A DNA stretch of 55,518 nt from Desulfocapsaceae bacterium (GTDB lineage Bacteria > Desulfobacterota > Desulfobulbia > Desulfobulbales > Desulfocapsaceae), in NCBI GenBank assembly GCA_030065655.1, contig JASJDT010000016.1:1-55518 (forward strand). The letters are read 5' to 3'. Positions 54,240-55,518 of this stretch are shown piece after piece. The notes beneath the pieces were generated by a model. The model was not told where the DNA came from. It did no database searches and saw only the letters and a list, made by a program, of their open reading frames with translations. Each line of letters starts with the position of its first letter. Within the stretch, counting starts at the first letter, position 1. The translations under genes and the position numbers were made by a program.

Positions 54240-55518
54240 TCATAATTGTTGGCCTGATTTTATATGCACATCGCGCTGAGGGAAGGGGATCTCTATGTTA
54301 TTTTCTTTAAAGGTATCCCAGATTGCGACCCTGACGGCGCTGCTCACATTGGACACGCCATTTGCTGGATCGCTTATCCAGATGCGCAGCTCCATGTCGA
54401 TTGAATTGTCACCGAAATTTTTCAGTTGGCAGACCGGTTTTGGGGTCTCCAGCACCCGGGGAATTCCTTGAGCGGCTTCCACCATGAGACGCATGACTTC
54501 ATGTACGTCGGAATCATAAGAAACCCCGACAACTATCTTTAAGCGCACCTCGGTATCGGAAAACGACCAGTTGATTACCTGGTTGGTGATCAAGTCCTCA
54601 TTGGGAATCAGGTACTCTGTCCTGTCACGGGTGGCAACGGAGACATACCGTGCGCCCAGTGATTGGATGCGGCCGTAGGTTTCATCTATTTCTATGACAT
54701 CGCCAGGTTTGATGGAACGGTCGAGCAGCAGGATGATGCCGCTGACCAGATTCGATACCACCTTCTGCAAACCAAAACCCACACCGACACCTATGGCACC
54801 GCCAATAAAGGCAAAGGCCGAGAGGTTGATGCCCAGGCTGCCCAGTGCCACGATGACTGCTATGGCCAGCAGGGTAATTTTCAGGGCTTTGGAAAGCAGC
54901 ACCTGTACCGAGGGTGTTAGCTCATCAAAGCTTTGTATCCGCTTTTCCAGAAGAGATGAGCCGCTGGAGGCAAGTTTAATGAGTACGGCAAAGACAATGA
55001 CGCCTTTGATCAGCAGCAGCAGGGAGATGCGTACACCACCCAGATCAATGGCAAGCTGATCAAGCAGATTGATAGCTGGGATAAGAAGATTGAGGATGTG
55101 GAGAGCAGCGATGGTCCAGGCTGCGATGGAGAGCAAACGGGCCCAGTTTGAGTCCTTTAGCAACGATGTGGTGAATTTGATGATCAGCCAGGCAGTCAGC
55201 AACCTGATGGCCGTGTCGATGAGAAAGACGGAAAGCTCGAATCGGGCAACAGCGATGGTGCTTATACGGAGAAAAATAATGGCCAGAATAACACCTATGA
55301 GTGGCAGTAAGGCCCCAATTATTCGACCGGCGGTGCGCTCGTACCAGGGCTGTTTTCGCAGGAAGTTTTCCAGCCGCTTTCTCATTGGCCGTGATAGGCC
55401 GTAGGCTAATAGAATACCAATGACAATTATGCTCACTTCAATGAGAGTCGAGACATTCAATACAGCCTCACTGAGCCATTGCCACAGCAAAAGAAGCTGG
55501 GCAGTAAGAAAATTTGGA
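54240..55518 (-). CDS. Mechanosensitive channel of the MscS family (5' truncated)
   Basis: The frame stays open to the window edge, so the true start is probably beyond 55518; 416 residues are visible from TTG 55490. About five membrane segments precede the pore helix, which shows the MscS Gly/Ala pattern (AFIGGAIGVGVGFGLQKVVSN) followed by LDRSIKPGDVIEI and the beta domain with RTEYLIPNEDLITNQVINWS. C-terminal cytoplasmic vestibule ends near IPFPQRDVHI. Family members release solutes on hypo-osmotic shock. Confidence 0.92.
   Translation of the reverse strand, partial: PNFLTAQLLLLWQWLSEAVLNVSTLIEVSIIVIGILLAYGLSRPMRKRLENFLRKQPWYERTAGRIIGALLPLIGVILAIIFLRISTIAVARFELSVFLIDTAIRLLTAWLIIKFTTSLLKDSNWARLLSIAAWTIAALHILNLLIPAINLLDQLAIDLGGVRISLLLLIKGVIVFAVLIKLASSGSSLLEKRIQSFDELTPSVQVLLSKALKITLLAIAVIVALGSLGINLSAFAFIGGAIGVGVGFGLQKVVSNLVSGIILLLDRSIKPGDVIEIDETYGRIQSLGARYVSVATRDRTEYLIPNEDLITNQVINWSFSDTEVRLKIVVGVSYDSDVHEVMRLMVEAAQGIPRVLETPKPVCQLKNFGDNSIDMELRIWISDPANGVSNVSSAVRVAIWDTFKENNIEIPFPQRDVHIKSGQQL

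Overview
The window reads as chromosome of an anaerobic, free-living, nitrogen-fixing Gram-negative bacterium. The best guess is a sulfate-reducing or related member of the Desulfobacterota, perhaps Desulfobulbales. That is inference from three things: the nifH-nifI1-nifI2-nifD-nifK gene order with a long NifD typical of anaerobes, heavy use of sigma-54, and many hybrid two-component proteins. Outer-membrane (TonB receptor), lipoprotein and Tat-exported proteins confirm a diderm. No rRNA, tRNA, CRISPR array, intact insertion sequence or prophage was seen. Both ends cut genes.

Layout. 1-2108: tail of an unknown gene, then a GAF/NarL-type sensor kinase broken by a 5-bp tandem duplication, and its intact LuxR-type response regulator. 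2392-4165 (minus): a SnoaL-like exported protein and a Tat-signal aldo/keto reductase. 4883-12989 (plus): a small-molecule hydrolysis or detoxification cluster with an ABM-domain membrane protein, two paralogous YtcJ-type amidohydrolases (one cytosolic with a His-rich tail, one Tat-exported), a YcaC-like cysteine hydrolase, a lipoprotein, a pirin and a double CDGSH iron-sulfur protein. 13530-14827: a Bor-like lipoprotein and a DUF2235 (Tle1-like) hydrolase. 14917-17370: a PAS-rich hybrid kinase. 18025-25542: an apparent envelope-to-c-di-GMP signalling operon (TonB receptor, YfiR, CHASE8-like hybrid kinase, REC-PAS-GGDEF-EAL). 26029-28865: lipoprotein alpha/beta hydrolase, TetR regulator and a second YcaC-like hydrolase.

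28939-44339 is the nitrogen-fixation region. On the minus strand runs nifH-nifI1-nifI2-nifD-nifK, followed by a NifB/NifX-like protein that has lost the radical-SAM cysteines, a thioredoxin-like [2Fe-2S] ferredoxin, a GNAT acetyltransferase and a HEPN-like protein. On the plus strand are nifA, amtB-glnK, a nifS-type cysteine desulfurase and a Cys-rich U32-like protein. nifV lies on the minus strand. I see sigma-54 -24/-12 promoters before nifH, nifA, amtB and nifV, a TGT-N10-ACA NifA site before nifH, and a 15-nt word shared about 200 bp upstream of both nifA and amtB. nifE, nifN and a canonical nifB are not in the window, so cofactor assembly must be completed by genes elsewhere. NifA would switch on the structural genes and nifV. 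AmtB/GlnK and NifI1/NifI2 would report nitrogen status and throttle nitrogenase after translation.

44655-55518: STAS-like protein, VOC-family protein, a dCache chemoreceptor, a REC-PAS kinase with its sigma-54-type regulator, a REC-DUF4388-Roadblock-like protein, a fused ring-cleaving dioxygenase/carboxylesterase (MhqO-MhqD type) with striking MhqR-like palindromes upstream, and a truncated MscS channel.
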